Part shown: positions 37,482-50,339 of the stretch, piece by piece
Numbering within the stretch: position 1 is the first letter of the stretch
Layout: each line of letters starts with the position of its first letter
Assembly (NCBI GenBank): GCA_008694505.1
Contig: VZDJ01000052.1
Location: forward strand, 3,055,245 to 3,119,244
From: Cyanoderma ruficeps
Taxonomy: Eukaryota; Chordata; Aves; Passeriformes; Timaliidae
Direction: 5' to 3'
DNA length: 64,000 nt
Notes under the pieces: model-generated
What the model was told of the DNA's origin: nothing
Database searches by the model: none
What the model saw: the letters and a program-made list of their open reading frames with translations, nothing else
Made by a program: the position numbers and the translations under genes

Positions 37482-40400
37482 CCCCTGGGAGGAAGGGAGG
37501 CTCACCTTTGAAGATTGTTTGTTTTCTTTCTTATATATCCAAAGGTCTCTGGGGATACAAGTGCTCCTGTTGCCTCTGTCTGTGTGGTTGTAATTTACAT
37601 TTTTAAATCAGTGATAATTTTCAAAGCAAGGCGCAAAAGCGATGCTTCAATTTCCATTCCATAGCCATTCCAAGGCTGTACACTGTATTCCATGCACAAC
37701 TTTGAATTATGTGCAGTCAGACACCTGTTACTTAATCCTGTTTATCCTTTCCAGTTACAGTTATCCAGCCTTGTCTTCTTTCTTTTTAATATCTCAAAAT
37801 AAATTACAAATATTCTTTTATGCTGGCATCTAGTAGAAACCCAGGGATGTAATGCGCTTGTGAGGTATTTAATGTGTGTTTGTTAGGTAATACTTTCTCA
37901 AAAGGGGATGATTTTAGAAAGTTATAGAATAATCATTATCTCAGGGGGAGTTTATATAATGTTAAAATGCCCATGGGGATGCATCGGTAGGAAAAGTGGA
38001 TGTCATGGAGTCAAAGTCTTACACAGTATAAATCTTCAGTAAAGTGTGCATCATCCTCTATTAATACATAAATAATATTTGTGTTTCTCAAGCTTCGCTT
38101 GCTGTTGCACCATGGAATTTTCAGTTTAGTAATTGGTGTTAACAAGGGTCCTTGAGAAGATGTCGCATTTCAGATCCTGCGAGGGGATGGAGCAGATTCT
38201 TTCATAACACATTTGTGTTCAGGGTTGTGTTCCTGAGTTTACCTGAGCAGTGTTAGCAAGCTGATACTACTCACTTCAGGCTAATTCCTCCAACTTCTGG
38301 AAGTGTTATGGCCTTAGTACTTGCAGGCTTTCACCAGATCAAGGGTACCACGTACCACAAAATAATTATTGTTGTATATAGCCAAGCAATTTTGTATTGT
38401 ACAGAGACAGTTCCCAAATACGAGTTGAGAACAGATTTATTCCTCCCTGCAACTGGTAACTTTGTGAAGTGATTAAAAATAAATTATGGAGCTCTAGGAT
38501 GAGAATTCTCTTCCACAATCGTTAATACCAGTGTGCCTTCACATGTCAGTTTTGATTCATGTCTTGCTGATATCGCTGAAAACCAGGTATTGATAGCAAA
38601 GTCAAACCCCTGGTGAAAATATAACTGCGTGGCTGTCAAAATAAAATGTGAGGATCTGATTTGATTGCTGGCTGTGGATATGCACTTGGTAGAGAAACAA
38701 TGCCTTTTATTTTAAAGACGTGCACCCACGCACAGGAGCTTTGTTCTAAAATAGTGTTTTCTGTCTTCTGTTTTATGACTTTATGAATAATCTACACACT
38801 CTGCTTTTTCTTAGAGTGCAGGGAAGGCAGAACCTTGAAGGGAAAGAGAGAAAGACCAAAAGGGGCAGGAAAGAGAAGTCATTTGAATTTCCCTTACTGA
38901 CAGAGGAAATATTTCTTTGTTATCTTTCACACAAAATATTGTGTTGTTTTCACCTTTTCAAAAACAATGGCGAGTTGTTTGGGCTTGATATAGACTGCTG
39001 ACTTCTGTTGCAGACTTTGAGCATTTGTTCCAGTAATATCTGGCTGTGATGGTGAACTTGGGGCTGTGCTGGAAGTCTGTCAAGTATTTGTTACAGCTGT
39101 GTAGGAACTGATGGCTTCATTTTCACCAGGCTTAGGTATACTCTGTTGAAAACTTGTAGGGATGTAAGTTTTGTGCTTCCTGAAATGACTCACTTTGTAT
39201 TCTGTTTCATTTTTTATCTTGTCATTTTTTGTGGGCTTTTCGAATTCTTCAGTGGTTTACTTTCCTCGGTGGTTTTAAAAGCTCAATTGCTATTCCTTCC
39301 TCTTTGTAATTTGCCAGAGACTGAAGTCTGAAACTGCTGGTTTAATATTTTCCTTAAAATTGAATTAATCCCTTTTCTAGAGGAAAGGGAGGAAGGGACA
39401 GAGGAGTATTTATGAGAATTGTAGTAATGAGAACCAAAACTTAATGCAGGCATCTTACCTAAGAGAGGCTACTTACAAAATTGTACTTCATTGATTTCGG
39501 AGAAGGCTGGTTTCCTCTGTAGTTTCAATCATCTGTCCCATTAGATTTTGGGAAGTCTTGTAAATTGGTTTAGAAGTGAAATTTTCCAAGTCATAAAATC
39601 TCTGGTTGGTTGTTAGTGGAAATCATTACGAAGGGTTGCATAAGCATTATTTGTAGGATGGCTAATCAGCAGCCTGGGCTTAGTTCCATTCTCTAATAAA
39701 GAGATGCATTGTGCTACTTCAAAAATTGCAAAATTGATGGCTTGGGTACATTTAATAATTTTGCAAGATATGTAATGCATCTGGTTTGGAGAAGATTCTT
39801 TGATGTCTGCAGAAGTTGTACACAGTGGAGGTGTTTATGATCCAGCCTGTTAACTCTTCAAAAGTTTTTTGATTACACTATTTAGGACATCTTATTCTTA
39901 TGAAAGATTCATGCATAGCACCACATCAAAATCACCTATGTGCACGCATCAAAGGCTCAGATAAATTTTATTCGGCAGGACTTTCTGGGAACAGGTTTTG
40001 CAGTCCTCTTACTTCTGCAGAGAAATAATGTGGTTTTTGGACTTTGTATTCCAAAGAGCTGATTTGTAGAGGGCTAGAATATGTGGGATATCAATGGTGT
40101 CAATTCCAAAGGCACTGTGCTTTGGCATTAGCCATCCTGCTTTGCTTATGTCTTGCCCTGTGAACACTGAATTATGAAAATCTGTCTTGGGTTGGTCCTC
40201 ACCCATCTTCTTATGGTGGTAGTGCTCTCTGGAAGTTCAGTAAATATTGCTAAAGAGGCTTGCAAAACTGTGGAAGAAGACTGGTTGCCAGCCATTCTGG
40301 AATGAATGAATTAGGCCTAGTAGTAAGATCCTTGTTCCAGAAAGACATGCTAATATATCTGAGTCCCTGGAATAGGGTGCCACAACATAGGAAACGGCAT

Positions 40401-41071
40401 CAGAACAACCCTTCTGCCCCTGTCCTCGGTGTGCTGATGCCGGGAATCTGCAATTTTCAGGGCAAGACGCTCCCAAGCGGCTTCTGTGAGTCACAGAAAT
40501 AGATGGTACAGCAGAACTGTAGCTTTAAAGATTCCTCTCCAGCAGAGTTCTGGGTGATGGGCTGCTGGTGTCTTTCCTGCAGGGATCTTGGAGAAAAAAT
40601 CAATACTTGCATCCCCTCCTTTTGAGGGCCCACCTCAGCTTGTACGAGATAGGGAAGTGCCGTGGCTTCTTCTGTCAGTTTGCCTTATAAGTCATTCTAC
40701 ATATCAGCCTACTACTGAAAGAAGTACTTGTTAAAGTTGTACCTGTGCAATAGCAAAAGAGTCTTGATTTTTGGAGAAGAATGAGACAAAACCTTCATCT
40801 TCCTCTCCTCAGAGGAGCCTCGGAGCCTAACATGAAGTCATAGCGTCCTGTTTCCCTTGTTACTAGTTTTGGATAAATTGTATTTGTGAATGGTTATAAT
40901 GTTTCATTTCAGCTTTAGAGTTCTAAGAAGCACGAGTCAGTCTTCCTGTGGGAGAGAGCCTGTTCCGGGGGAGTAGTGCAAGTGTCACTGAAAAGTTGGG
41001 TTGATGCGGTGTATCTGCTCATGAAAAGGGCCAAGTACAAGGTTTCCAGCTGTTAAGGCCACTTGCCTTTT

Positions 41072-41111
41072 GCATGGTGCAGGTTTCTGTGGCATGGTGC
41101 AGGTTCCTTGG
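41072..41111. repeat. 20-bp tandem duplication
   Basis: Two adjacent 20-bp units, both starting GCATGGTGCAGGTT, differ only near their 3' ends. It is a simple local duplication with no visible function. Confidence 0.85.
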
Positions 41112-43440
41112 CTCTCTTTGTGGCCGTGTTCTTTCCCATTGCCAGTCAGTGTTGCTGAGCTCAGTAGTGATCCTGTCCCACCTGTGGCTGATAGCTGGTC
41201 ATGGGACAGACAGACCATGGATACAGCTTGGAGCACCCCTTGTCCTCCCGTTTCATGACCACCTTGCAGGTGAATCCATAATCTGACTTAATGCAATTGC
41301 TTCATGCTGCCTGATTAAAAAAAAAAATCTATTCTATAACCCATAAGTGCTCCCATTTCCTCCTAGTGGGTCTCTCCCATTTCCTTATGCAATAGCCAGG
41401 GATCGAAATGCAGGTTAAGAAGTTGATTGGCAGCTGTCATACATCCAAAATTAGGGCCTTGCTTTACATTTTATGTGGGATGTATGATTGTACCACCATG
41501 AGGCCCTACACACGGAGAACTGAGTCCCTCGTTTGAGCTTTCCTCAAAATAAGAGCCTGTTCTATCCCCAGTGACAATAACTGGGAGCTTTAGACAAATG
41601 AGGTGAGGCAGCCTGTTAGGAATGTGCTCTATTGTAAGGTCTGTTTGTGGAGTGGTTGAAATTGGTGTTGCTGAGGTAAGGACATGCCTTTGCCCTCTCG
41701 ATTCTGAAGAAACTGGTTCTGTTCAGTTGACTTTGGGGCTCTCAAGTTGCGACTTCCTTTGTGAGCCAACCTTGCAACCTAGAAGACCTTGAGCAGATGT
41801 GTAACATTACAGAAGCTGGATTTAAAAGGGACTGTTCAAATTACATCCTCCGCATTGTTCCTTCTCAGATGTTGTAACAACAGACCATTTGCTTTAAAAG
41901 TCTTAATCTGGTCTCGGTGTTTGTATTCTGTTGTTTTTATGTGCAACACCATCTGAAATTATGAAGATTAAAAATTTACACATGTCATTGAGTTATCAAA
42001 TAGTTATATAAAAGTAATTGATGTCTGCAGTTGGTCTAGCAATATGCCAGCCAAGAGGGCATATATATTCAGCTTCAGAAATGTATGGGTGCACTTTAAT
42101 AAGGAGGAAATGGGTATGAAAAAGGTATTAAAGAGCAGGCTCTTTATTCTTGAAGTTACAGATAAATTTCCCTTTCTAACAATTTCTACATTCAGCCTGA
42201 GCACACACGCTCCTGCAGACTGGAAGTAATCAGCCAGGAGGTCAGTGACTAATAAAGGGGGCAAAAGAGAATAAGGACTTGAAAGGTTAATAAGGAGCAT
42301 CTCTTGGATTTCCATGATCTAGAGTGTCCATGATCCTGTGAACACTGATGATGTGGAAAATAACAAGTAATAAGGGAGTTCTCTGAGATGTAAGCTATGG
42401 TCTTGAATGAGATATATTGGATGAAAGAATTTCTCATACCAAAGTGGCATTTTTTTTCCCTCCTTGATCTTGTAGACCATTCCAAAACTCTATGGGTTTT
42501 TCTGCTCCCATTTTTCTACTCCTTGAATATATTAATTTCTCATGCCTAAAATTGCCATGTCTCTCCTTTTGGTTTTCTTTCTTGGCGATGTCCACTGTCG
42601 ATGTTGCTGCATGTACTTGTTGCACGTACAGATGCTCTGTACTCTCCTCTCAGCCGAGGCTGTGTGCTGGGTCCAGGGTGCTTGACTCCTTCTCTGCCAT
42701 CAGACTGCTGCTGCCACTGCTAAAAGGAAACAGAGGGAAGGAAGGAATTGGTAGCTGCAGTGAGAGCCTGTTTGTTTTGAAATACACAAATTAGGATAAT
42801 TTGTACAGAATTCTTCTCAGTGAAGTATAAGTTGAAATGGAATATGAATGCCTTATTGGGAAGTAGGAAATAGAGCCATGGAGTGGTTTCTTTGGCAAGG
42901 CTAACGTGATCTGTTGAACCCAACAGAACTGGTATAATTTTTTCTATGAAGGAGCATGATCATGGAAAGAAAAGCATTTCTGAAGAAGGCAGGGAGAGAG
43001 GCTGACAAATGCTCTGTAGGTTTGTTTGCAGAGATGAGAAGGAAGCACAGGTCTGTTAAAGGAGAGGTTGGGTAGTATGGTGGTGACTGCAAGGCAGGCA
43101 GAGGCTGTTGAATGATTTGATTTTACTATTTGTTTTTCAGATATAGTTCTTGAGGATTAGTGCAGATTAATTGGGTGCTCTGGTGGATTTGGAGAGCTGT
43201 ACTGCATGTCTGACATCAGCAAAGAATAGACTGAGTAATTATTGCTTTCTGGTCTTTCAGCCTGTGTTATTTGTGTACATATTCCCTAGCAAAATACGCT
43301 CAGGAATAGTTGTTATACGTTAAATGACAAGGGAAGATGGAATGTGGTTGCAGGTATATCAGAGCAGATTGCAAATGAGGTGCTGCAGTCTGGCATAGGA
43401 GCTGTGAGTTGCAGATAACGTGGATACTTTGGCACCCCTG

Positions 43441-43860
43441 CTTGGCTTGTCGTTTTCACACTGGAAATCTCCTGTATCCGTGGATGCTGCAGGTGCGGTG
43501 GAGCTCTCGGAAATTCCCCTCAGCGTGTCTGCCATCCCTCACATGATGCGCTTATCTGCTTTGATTGGAGAATCCCCGGGCTGGAGGAGAAGGTGGGGGC
43601 TTCGGGGGGCGGGGAGCGATGTGACCTGGGAGAACAACAGAGGGCTCAAATAGGGCAGCCCGGGCGGGAGGAGGCTCAGCTGCCGCTCGGTGTCCCGGGG
43701 GTGCTGCCGGTGCCACGTTCCCTCAGGCACAGCAGCTGGGGCTCGGGGACCCTGGCGACCTCCTCTGCTCGGTCTGGGGCTGGCAGGAGCAGCCCCCGCT
43801 GTGCATCTGCGTTTGCCCAGGGGAAGGTCCTGGAATCTCTCTGCTGCGACTGAACTGATA
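43441..43860 (+). promoter_or_regulatory. Secondary GC-rich block, candidate alternative promoter
   Basis: Hand counting gives 23 CpGs in 420 bp, clearly above the flanks and roughly half of what base composition predicts. Elements in order are an inverted CCAAT box (TGATTGGAG, 43562-43570) and a GC-box (GGGGGCGGGG type) at about 43605-43614. A good plus-strand donor, CCCAG|GTGAGG, follows at 44041/44042. CCAAT, then GC box, then donor is the order expected of an alternative first exon. It could instead be a CpG-rich enhancer, an old decaying island, or a GC-rich repeat remnant. Confidence 0.4.
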
Positions 43861-43869
43861 CAGAGATTC

Positions 43870-44041
43870 ATTTCCTTTTTCCCCAATACCTTCAAATCTG
43901 GCAGTATGTAGCAGAGTCTGGCTGTTCTTTTTGCTGATGCTCTCGGTTTTGGCTATGAAATACAGAGTAGCTTTTTTGATGACCTGTGACTGTACCAGGT
44001 GGCCGGGAAGAAAAATAACTTCTGAGAAGACCTTGGCCCAG
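43870..44041 (+). other. Candidate alternative first exon (speculative)
   Basis: Ends at the donor consensus CCCAG|GTGAGG (GT at 44042-44043). An ATG at 43931 opens a frame that reads through the donor position and continues to 44227, so it could supply an alternative N-terminus, but the predicted peptide has no recognisable feature. The 5' end is arbitrary. A competing donor-like CCAG|GTGG sits at about 43998. Without transcript data this is only a candidate. Confidence 0.22.
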
Positions 44042-44062
44042 GTGAGGACAAACTGGGCAAAG

Positions 44063-44076
44063 TTTTTTTTTTTTTT
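44063..44076. repeat. Poly-T run (14 T)
   Basis: Uninterrupted T run in putative intron sequence, immediately followed by AG, giving a cryptic acceptor-like string. No exon is evident downstream. Confidence 0.9.
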
Positions 44077-46155
44077 AGATGTACAGGTTGTTGCTTTTCT
44101 GCATTCACGTGTCAGTGGTATAATTTGCTTTTCTCAAGCAGACTCCTGTCTACTTAGATGCGTCCTAAAGCATTGTGTATGTTTGGCTCTGCATGCTTTT
44201 AATTTTTTGTTTTTCTTTGCAAACTGAGAAAGTGCTGGAATTGGCGTATGTGCCAAGCCTGGTAAACAGATGTTGATAAAATGGTCTCCTTTGAGATATC
44301 CTAATGAGAGCATGAGCTTAACTAGAAGAGCCACATAAAAATAGTCGGTGTGCCATTTCATCTGTGTGTCTTTATACAAGAAAATGCCTTGAATTAGTCT
44401 TTGCATCAGGTAACAAGTATTCGCACTGCTTTTGTGGCAGCAATACCATCTCTTCCCTGTGGAATTAATGAAGAATGACACCTTGGAAGAAGCATGTGGT
44501 ACTTAACTGGGAGAGTTGATAAGTTGGTATGGTGCTGGTGGGCTCTGTAACCTGTATGGGTGCTTTTGTGGATGGATATATGGACTGTGTCCTTGGGAGA
44601 GAGAACCCCCAAAGGCACTCCCCTGACCTCAGCTGCTAATGGTGATCCCAGAGGGGTCTGGATCCAGCAGGGAGTGGAGGTGCACAGAGGCTTGGAGGGC
44701 TCAGAAAGGGTAACAGCAGGATCCCTCCTGTCCCTTTTGCTTTTATGTCTCTAGAGAGCTGGGTGATCAGTACTGTGGAGAAATGCTGGGTGTTGTTCCT
44801 GTTGCATGTTGCTGTTTGCTGGGTATGGAAGGGATAAACCTTCAGCTCTGCTGGTCTGGTTGAGTTCGTTTGGAAGAATTCTTACTGATGAAGCTTGTAC
44901 TGCAGAATTGTGGTCCCTGTGTGGGTAGAAGAATCACAGCTTACTTAGATTCTTATCTGGTAGTCCAAATCATGTAAAAAACTTAATATTCTCTGCTGCA
45001 TCTTCATTTTCAGTGGTAAATCTTTGGATTTCAGTCTCAGAAAAAAAGATGATCTGTTGTGTTTTGGCTACATCAACAGTCTACCAGTTCATTTATTCAG
45101 GGTTTTGGGGGACATTTGTTTGAGTTTTTCTTTCTTTTTTTTTTTTTAGACTTAAAAAACTTTGTTCTTCTTATTTGTAATGATTCTTTGGTTTGTTTTG
45201 TGTGGATTTCTATGTGTTAGTTTCTTACTGCTTTACTGTGATGAATAAAAAGCCTAATATAACCTAACTGCATTTCCAGATGTGGGGAAATCAAAAGTAT
45301 ATGTTTGCAGTAATTCTTTGATATAAAAACACATGTATTTATTTTGTAAGTGCTTCTTGTATTCTAAAACACATGAGGTGAAAGCAGTACTTTACAGGAG
45401 TAGCTGTGAATTGGCATGAAATAGGTTACTTCTGAAAAACAAGGGAGCTTTATTACTGGGGAATTTTTTTTGTTTAAATGAAGTCTGTGGCACTTCAGTT
45501 TTCAAAACTGAATCAATCTGCTAAGAAATGCATGCTCTGATTTATATACCTTTGATTTAGTTATGCTCAGTTTATGAACAGTGCCTAGTAATCTTCCCTG
45601 ATCTCATCCTGCTTTAATTTTTAATTCACCCTTGAAAATACTCTGTTCACTTTAATCTGGAATAACCACCTCCCCTCCCCACAGTAGAATGACTGAATAA
45701 TAATATTGTGAAAACAAAGATCTAAGTGCAGCTCTCGGATACCTGACATGTTAAAAACATCAATTGAATTGATCTGAAATTATGTGGAAAAACATACAGG
45801 TAGCTTTTCAGGTAATTTTGAATCATCAAAATTGATTCTATGAGTGGTTTTCCATGATTCAGTTGCTGAGCAATGTGGCAATACTTTGAGGCTTTTGAAA
45901 AGTGGAAAACAGTTTTTGATCCTCACAGGTAGAAATGGCAGAGGAAATTGCCTTGCTGTGGTTAGAGTTACATTGTTTGGTTTTAAGGAATTGGCTCCAT
46001 CCCACTGTAGTTTAGTGTCAGAATGTTTGCTGGGTATTTTCATTCTCTTGTTCTTAAGTGCAATTGTTTTCTTTGCAGAAGACAATAATACTACAAGATA
46101 TGAGACTTTTTTTTCCCCCTAGTCTTTTTGGGGGTTTAGCTTTTGAATTGTTTAA
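44077..46155 (+). other. Putative intron 1, between the GC-rich block and the minus-strand CR1
   Basis: T-rich, with a 13-base T run at 45135-45147 ending in AG. An acceptor-like TTCTTTGCAG occurs at about 46069-46078 but has no matching donor. No gene-like open frame and no RNA gene. Confidence 0.5.
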
Positions 46156-46159
46156 TTTT

Positions 46160-46455
46160 CGCAGAATCAGTCAAGTTGGAAAAGACCTCTGAAATCATTG
46201 AATCCAATCTACGATGCAACATCACCATGGCACTGAGTGCCACGTCCAGGTTTTCCTTAAACACCTGCAAGGATGGTGACTCCACCACATCCCTGGGCAG
46301 CTCATTGCAATGTCTAATCAGCCTTGCTGTGCCTAAACCTCCCCTGGTGCAGCCTGAGACCAGGTCCCCTTGTCCTGCCACTGGTTTCCTGGGAGAAGAG
46401 GGCAACTCTCACCTGGTTACAACCTCCTGTCAGGGAGTTGTATTCCCTCAATAAA
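46160..46455 (-). mobile_element. CR1 LINE fragment, minus strand
   Basis: Read on the plus strand, this is the reverse complement of the 3' region of an avian CR1. It has AGAATCA, then GTTGGAAAAGACCTCTGAAATCATTG, then the conserved phrases GGATGGTGACTCCACCAC and CCCTGGGCAGCTC, then AAACCTCCCCTGGTGCAGCCTGAG and the TGGGAGAAGAG segment. The element's 3' end therefore lies at about 46160 and the fragment is truncated at about 46455, the usual 5' truncation of CR1. Several internal gaps and substitutions show it is an old, inactive copy. Its orientation is opposite to the putative gene. The plus-strand open frame at 46143-46454 is a by-product. Confidence 0.88.
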
Positions 46456-49400
46456 GGGGTATATCTAAAAGAATAGCCTGAACCTTTAGCACCATTTAAA
46501 TGCTCATGGAGACCTTCATGAATAATTTGAAATTTTAATGAAAACCTTGGGTCTCGAAGGTGTTGCTTCACCTGGCTCATCTGAAACATCTGTGGAAGCA
46601 TTTCTTCAAAGCATTAGTGGAAGTAATTATCAGAGTAAGGTGTCGGGTTTGTGTTTGTTTTTTGCTTTTCTTTTTAGGAGCCATAAAACTATGTAATGTA
46701 AAAACTTCAAAATTGTAGATTTATGGTATTTTTTTGAGTCGAGCTATATCTCTTCCTTAAAAAGTGATTGGTAATTTAAATTATTACCACTTCTCTGGTC
46801 ATATTTCTTGATTTCATAAACCATTACCTGAAATTCTTCAGTTACTGAAAAACCATCTTATAATTTCAATTAAAAAGTGCTTCTGTATACATGAATATTA
46901 ATTACACAAATAAATTTCTGGCTGCCTTTCTTTTTGTAAAAGTTGGTGAAAAGATAATTCTTCTCAGTTAATTTGAAATCATTTAAAGGAAGCCTTATTT
47001 AAACACGACTGAAAGTGGATTAATCCTTTTCTTCCTTCCATCTCTTCCTGCTATCATCACATCTTGGGTTTTAGAAATTAGAGAATGTTGTCTAAAGGGA
47101 TTTGGCAGGGAATGTTTTGCTTATCTCAGTGGTCTTCAGTCCAGCTGGTAATTAGCACTTCTCTTAGTGACTGAAACATAATTTTAACAAGATTTGGCTC
47201 TTCCTTTTCAGCACTGTCTATTGACAGAGCGTGGGTGTTGCGAGCAAGTAACCTGAGTCCATTTGAGCCTTACATCTCAAAATTCAATTCCAAACCATCC
47301 TGCCTCATCTAAGGGGGATGGTTGTTGAAATTTATCTGTTCTCTCTTGCTGTGATACTGTTGTGACTGGGTTTGTGCATCTGCAGTTTTATCAGGGATGA
47401 TTCATAGGCCAAAATGGTGTTTGTCCACTTAAGGCTTCATTCCTTTCCCCTTTCAAAGGGAAAATAATGGGAAAAAAAAACTTATTCTATCTGATAGATA
47501 ATAGCTTCTCTTTTATTGCTTGTCATTGTGTGGTTTCGTTTTTTGCTTTTTTTTAATCTTGAAATTTGACCTGACAGAAGAAAGGTAACGAGTGTCAGGA
47601 CTTGGCAGGGGGATTTGCCAGGTATGAGGAAAACAACTGACCTGAGTACAGCACACTGCAAGTGCACAAACCCTGCCCTTCAGAGCTGGAGATTGATTAA
47701 ATCAGTCTGTAGTTTTTGCAGGTGAAGTAGTTAATTTGAGAACTTAATTTCAGAGCTTTATTTGTTCCCTATGGTCTACACATCCAATGGGGCTCTGTTT
47801 ATCCCTTCCAAAGCAAAGTATATATCTACAAAGTTGCCTCCAGCCTTCTCGTTTGTAAGTTTAGATGTCAAAAGCTTTCACTTTTTAAGGATGGAGAGAT
47901 ACTGGTGGAATTTTAGATGACCATGGTGAGAGAGATATAACTTCAAGATTAATTTTTAGCTCAATTTCAGCAGAGCAAGGAGTGCCTGCTAGGACACTTT
48001 TGATCCTGTAGGAGGAATGGTAATAGTTCTGGGTTAGGACAGGTAACCCTTTGTGACACAGGAGGACAGGGGCCCAGACAGAATGCAATTTGTTGCTTGA
48101 TATTGTTTTGGTAATTCCACCACCTAGTCCCTTTTCCCTCTCCCCCTGTCTTTTGGGTATGGGCAAACTTTAAAAATTAGATTTCTTTGTTCTAAAGCAG
48201 GACTGGGGCTAAATACAGTATGACACACCCCCTCATCCACAGTGTTCTGATTAGGTGTTTTTCAATATCTACTTTAAATGTCATGATAATGTCTGACGTG
48301 AAGGCTCACTGTCTTGTAAAACAGGAGATCCAGAGCAGATTTCAGCAGTGCACATCAGAACAAGTGCATAGTTCCAGCCCTGAAAGTATGAACTGAAGTA
48401 CAGCACAATGTAAATGTCAGTTCAGGAATGTGAGGTAGGTTTGGTATGATCCCTTAAGGATTCTTTGTTCATGGCCTAAATTGCAAGGTTTCTGGGGCAG
48501 GGACTATCCTTGCATTATTTATTGTATGGCATTTATTCCAGTGCAGTCTTTATTATTTTTTATTTAACCTCCTTGGTGCCCATTTGCTGATACCTCAAGT
48601 GCAAGACTACACTGCAATACAGTGTTTTTAATTAGAATATATATACAAAACTAATATATACAGGTTAGAAAGAAATGGCATTCATGTTGTTCAGTTCAAC
48701 CTGCTGAAGTAGCTAAGGATATAAAGCAGCTTTCAGACTATTTCATCTTTTTATATCCCAGTTGTTGAGACCTTTTTCAGCTTGGTGAGATGACTTCCCC
48801 AAAGCCTGCAGCCCATGTGTGTTAGCAACAGGGGTCCTGGTAAATTACTTCTTGACCTTGACTGGGAAATCAAAATGTAGCAAATCAGGGGCGTGGACAC
48901 GCTCTACCAGGACAAACTCGCAGGGGTGCAGATTAATGTATGGAGCAAGGCATTGCTTACCCTGCTCACTCTCCTGCCATGCAGTATTAGAGGCCATTAT
49001 CTTAAATACCTTTGTTATGCAACAGATCCAGTTTTGATTTGTAGCCCAGAAAGAGCAAAGTTTCAATTTTAGAAGCACAGTCTGCTATAGGGTGTTTATG
49101 AAGCAGTCTTTTTGCATATGGACATTGGCAGCAGTCTTGCAGCAGAAATGACAATGTGCTTCTTGGTGTTGATTCTAAGTTTGAAGATTCCCTGTGTAAA
49201 TCTTTTAAGTTAGAACATAACTCAGGAACACATTTTCTTTTCTTNTTCTTTTTATTGCTTTGGCATTGGTATGGACATAGTCTGAATCAGCAAAGCTGGC
49301 TTAAAGGGATGCTCAAGTGAAAACCATACGTATATAAAAAAAGGAATTTCTTTTGAAAAGAATCAAAGTAGCTGTGGACATCAGGCCCTCCACTGAACAT

Positions 49401-50065
49401 TTTAAAACTAATTTGTATGGGTGGTGTCATTTCTGTTTCCTCCCTCTTTCTTTGTGTTCTGTGAAAGGCACCAAACAGCAAACCCTGAACAAGCTCAACT
49501 GCACAGTTGGATGAGAAAAGAAATAGAAGGGGCTGGGCAGAAACTGTGATAATACAAAGCATAGATCTGGAAAGATGTTTCAGCTATGCTAAAAATTATT
49601 TACACTTTGTAGTCTTACAGCTCTCAGTGATCTAATAGTGGTTCTGGAATCTCTCTTTTAGGCGTTGTACACATTTCTTAAAAATGCTCCTTCAACCAAA
49701 GAATTTATTGCATTGGAGTAGGAGGAGCCTAGAGCTGAACACAGTTTTTTGGTATATAAGCAATGGAATAGAAGTGTGAAACATTTGGCTACATGTGGTT
49801 AAGATCAGCCTAAAAATTCAAACTGCATGTTTTAATAATTTTTGATCAAATGGGACTTCAAAGATTTTGACTTCCCTTTAAAGTGGAAATTTTTGCATTG
49901 GACAGTGTAGCATAAAGCAGCGCTGGCTGCCATCAGATGAGATTTGCTTCAGAGCAGCCGGCAGCATCAGGCCCAGGATGTTTGCACAATGAGGCTTTGT
50001 AAACCTCCTCTGCAGAACTGCAATGCTTTGATCTGTTTACTGGACAAATCAAAATTAAACTGATG
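46456..50065 (+). other. Putative intron 1, no exon recognised
   Basis: AT-rich, with an undetermined base at 49245. An acceptor-like CTTCCTTTTCAG ends at about 47211 and a frame continues from there for about 30 codons to a stop, but the following donor is weak and the peptide is not recognisable. No transposon seen apart from the CR1 upstream. Confidence 0.5.
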
Positions 50066-50117
50066 TCTCTTTTTTTCCTTTTTTTTTCCTCTCTCTTTTT
50101 TATTTTTTTCTCCTTAG
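50066..50117 (+). other. Strong candidate 3' splice site (polypyrimidine tract plus TTAG)
   Basis: About 50 nt of nearly pure pyrimidine, interrupted by a single A at 50102, ends in CTCCTTAG with AG at 50116-50117. By eye it is the best acceptor in the window. From 50118 one plus frame stays open to a TAA at 50261-50263, but I find no good donor in that interval and do not recognise the peptide. It may be a simple pyrimidine repeat rather than a used site. Confidence 0.25.
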
Positions 50118-50339
50118 GAGAAATTAGCACTCAGGAAATCTGGGTGGCCATATCAGATTTTGCCCCAAGAAATTGCATTAGTTTAAAAAAGAGGCATTGT
50201 ACTCCCAGCTTAATGTTTAAACTCAGTGTCAAAACGTTAGGGCAGAATAGTGCAGACCGATAATGCAAATGGTTTTCTTGGGTGGATTTCAACTCCTGTG
50301 CTAGTACCTGGGAGAATATGTTTACTTTCTTGCATTGAA

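Larger units (their letters stand above)
37306..43440 (+). other. Putative intron 1, first part
   Basis: No exon recognised. The sequence has frequent poly-T and T/G-rich stretches on the plus strand, and an 11-base A run at 41317-41327. A 20-bp tandem duplication (GCATGGTGCAGGTTTCTGTG and a close copy) lies at 41072-41111. Splice-like signals exist in isolation (for example acceptors at 43140 and 43260), but no acceptor-donor pair encloses a convincing exon. Intron status depends on the donor at 36799 being used. Confidence 0.5.

Noticed and set aside
43261..43352. Possible 92-nt exon between TCTGGTCTTTCAG and TGCAG|GTATAT
   Set aside because: All three frames could not be tied to a recognisable peptide, both splice sites are mediocre, and similar chance pairs are expected in a 27-kb intron.
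46143..46454. 103-codon plus-strand open frame
   Set aside because: It lies in the antisense of a minus-strand CR1 fragment.
47212..47310. Possible coding exon after CTTCCTTTTCAG, frame open for about 30 codons
   Set aside because: The peptide is unrecognised, the downstream donor (CAA|GTAACC) is weak, and another frame stops within four codons.
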